DNA of 64,000 nucleotides, taken from NCBI GenBank assembly GCA_036003045.1, contig DASYSS010000046.1:32531-96530 (forward strand). The letters are read 5' to 3'. Within the stretch, counting starts at the first letter, position 1. Each line of letters opens with the position of its first letter. Of the stretch, positions 63,987 to 64,000 are shown in pieces. Origin of the DNA: Gemmatimonadaceae bacterium (GTDB lineage: Bacteria > Gemmatimonadota > Gemmatimonadetes > Gemmatimonadales > Gemmatimonadaceae). The position numbers and the translations under genes were made by a program. The notes below the pieces were generated by a model, which was not told the DNA's origin, did no database searches, and saw only the letters and a list, made by a program, of their open reading frames with translations.

Positions 63987-64000
63987 ATGTCGGCCAAGTT
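63987..64000 (+). CDS. Start of a downstream gene (cut by window edge)
   Basis: AAGGAGAA is followed after 8 bases by ATG TCG GCC AAG (MSAK), then the window ends. The strong ribosome-binding site and position 135 bases after typA make a real gene start likely; its identity cannot be told from four codons. Confidence 0.5.

Overview
The window is GC-rich chromosomal DNA, most probably from a Gemmatimonadota bacterium (inference). The pointers are an exosortase/EpsI pair, a large secreted carboxypeptidase-regulatory/plug-like protein, a DUF2723 membrane protein, alternative complex III beside a caa3-type oxidase, a group 1h-type [NiFe] hydrogenase and many lipoproteins with Ser/Ala/Asp-rich tails. 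No transposase, integrase, phage gene or CRISPR array was seen.

Layout. 1-4.4 kb: exosortase C-terminus, EpsI-like protein, diacylglycerol-kinase-like lipid kinase, 800-residue secreted protein. 4.4-6.2 kb: two secreted or membrane proteins of unknown function and tRNA-Ser(UGA). 6.3-13.2 kb: a YncE-like beta-propeller, MenC (menaquinone synthesis), a DUF2723 membrane protein, a tandem-repeat spacer, a ROK sugar kinase and a family 9 glycosyltransferase. 13.2-17.1 kb: a stress-flavoured patch with a UdgX-type uracil-DNA glycosylase, a 49-residue membrane protein, a flavin amine oxidase, DUF3175 and DUF6496 proteins, and Hsp20 with a structured leader.

17.8-29.8 kb: a respiratory block in tight same-strand order, coxI-coxIII-ctaG/cytochrome c-coxII/cytochrome c followed by actABCDEF. 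29.9-44.3 kb: a nickel transporter, then hypF-hypC-hupF-like-hypD-hypE-hypA, the hydrogenase small and large subunits, accessory proteins, the maturation protease with a nested 39-codon membrane peptide, hypB and a double-SIS protein. The run ends at a strong stem-loop. Most junctions are 4-base overlaps, so these are probably one or two long transcripts. Read together, H2 electrons would enter the menaquinone pool, pass through alternative complex III to cytochrome c, and reach oxygen at the caa3-type oxidase. MenC at 7.4 kb fits this quinone economy.

44.4-64 kb is mainly housekeeping: a DUF892 ferritin-like protein, a second tandem-repeat spacer, LepA, a lipoprotein with its own intrinsic terminator, DUF58 and BatA-like proteins, Mfd, two PpiC/SurA-type foldases, PdxA, a CNNM/CorC-type CBS protein, a cation diffusion facilitator, a small acidic protein, TypA/BipA and the first codons of a further gene. 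No gene-free stretch exceeds 300 bases; the longest spacers are 46951-47239 (lepA leader and a terminator) and 61740-62021 (upstream of typA).
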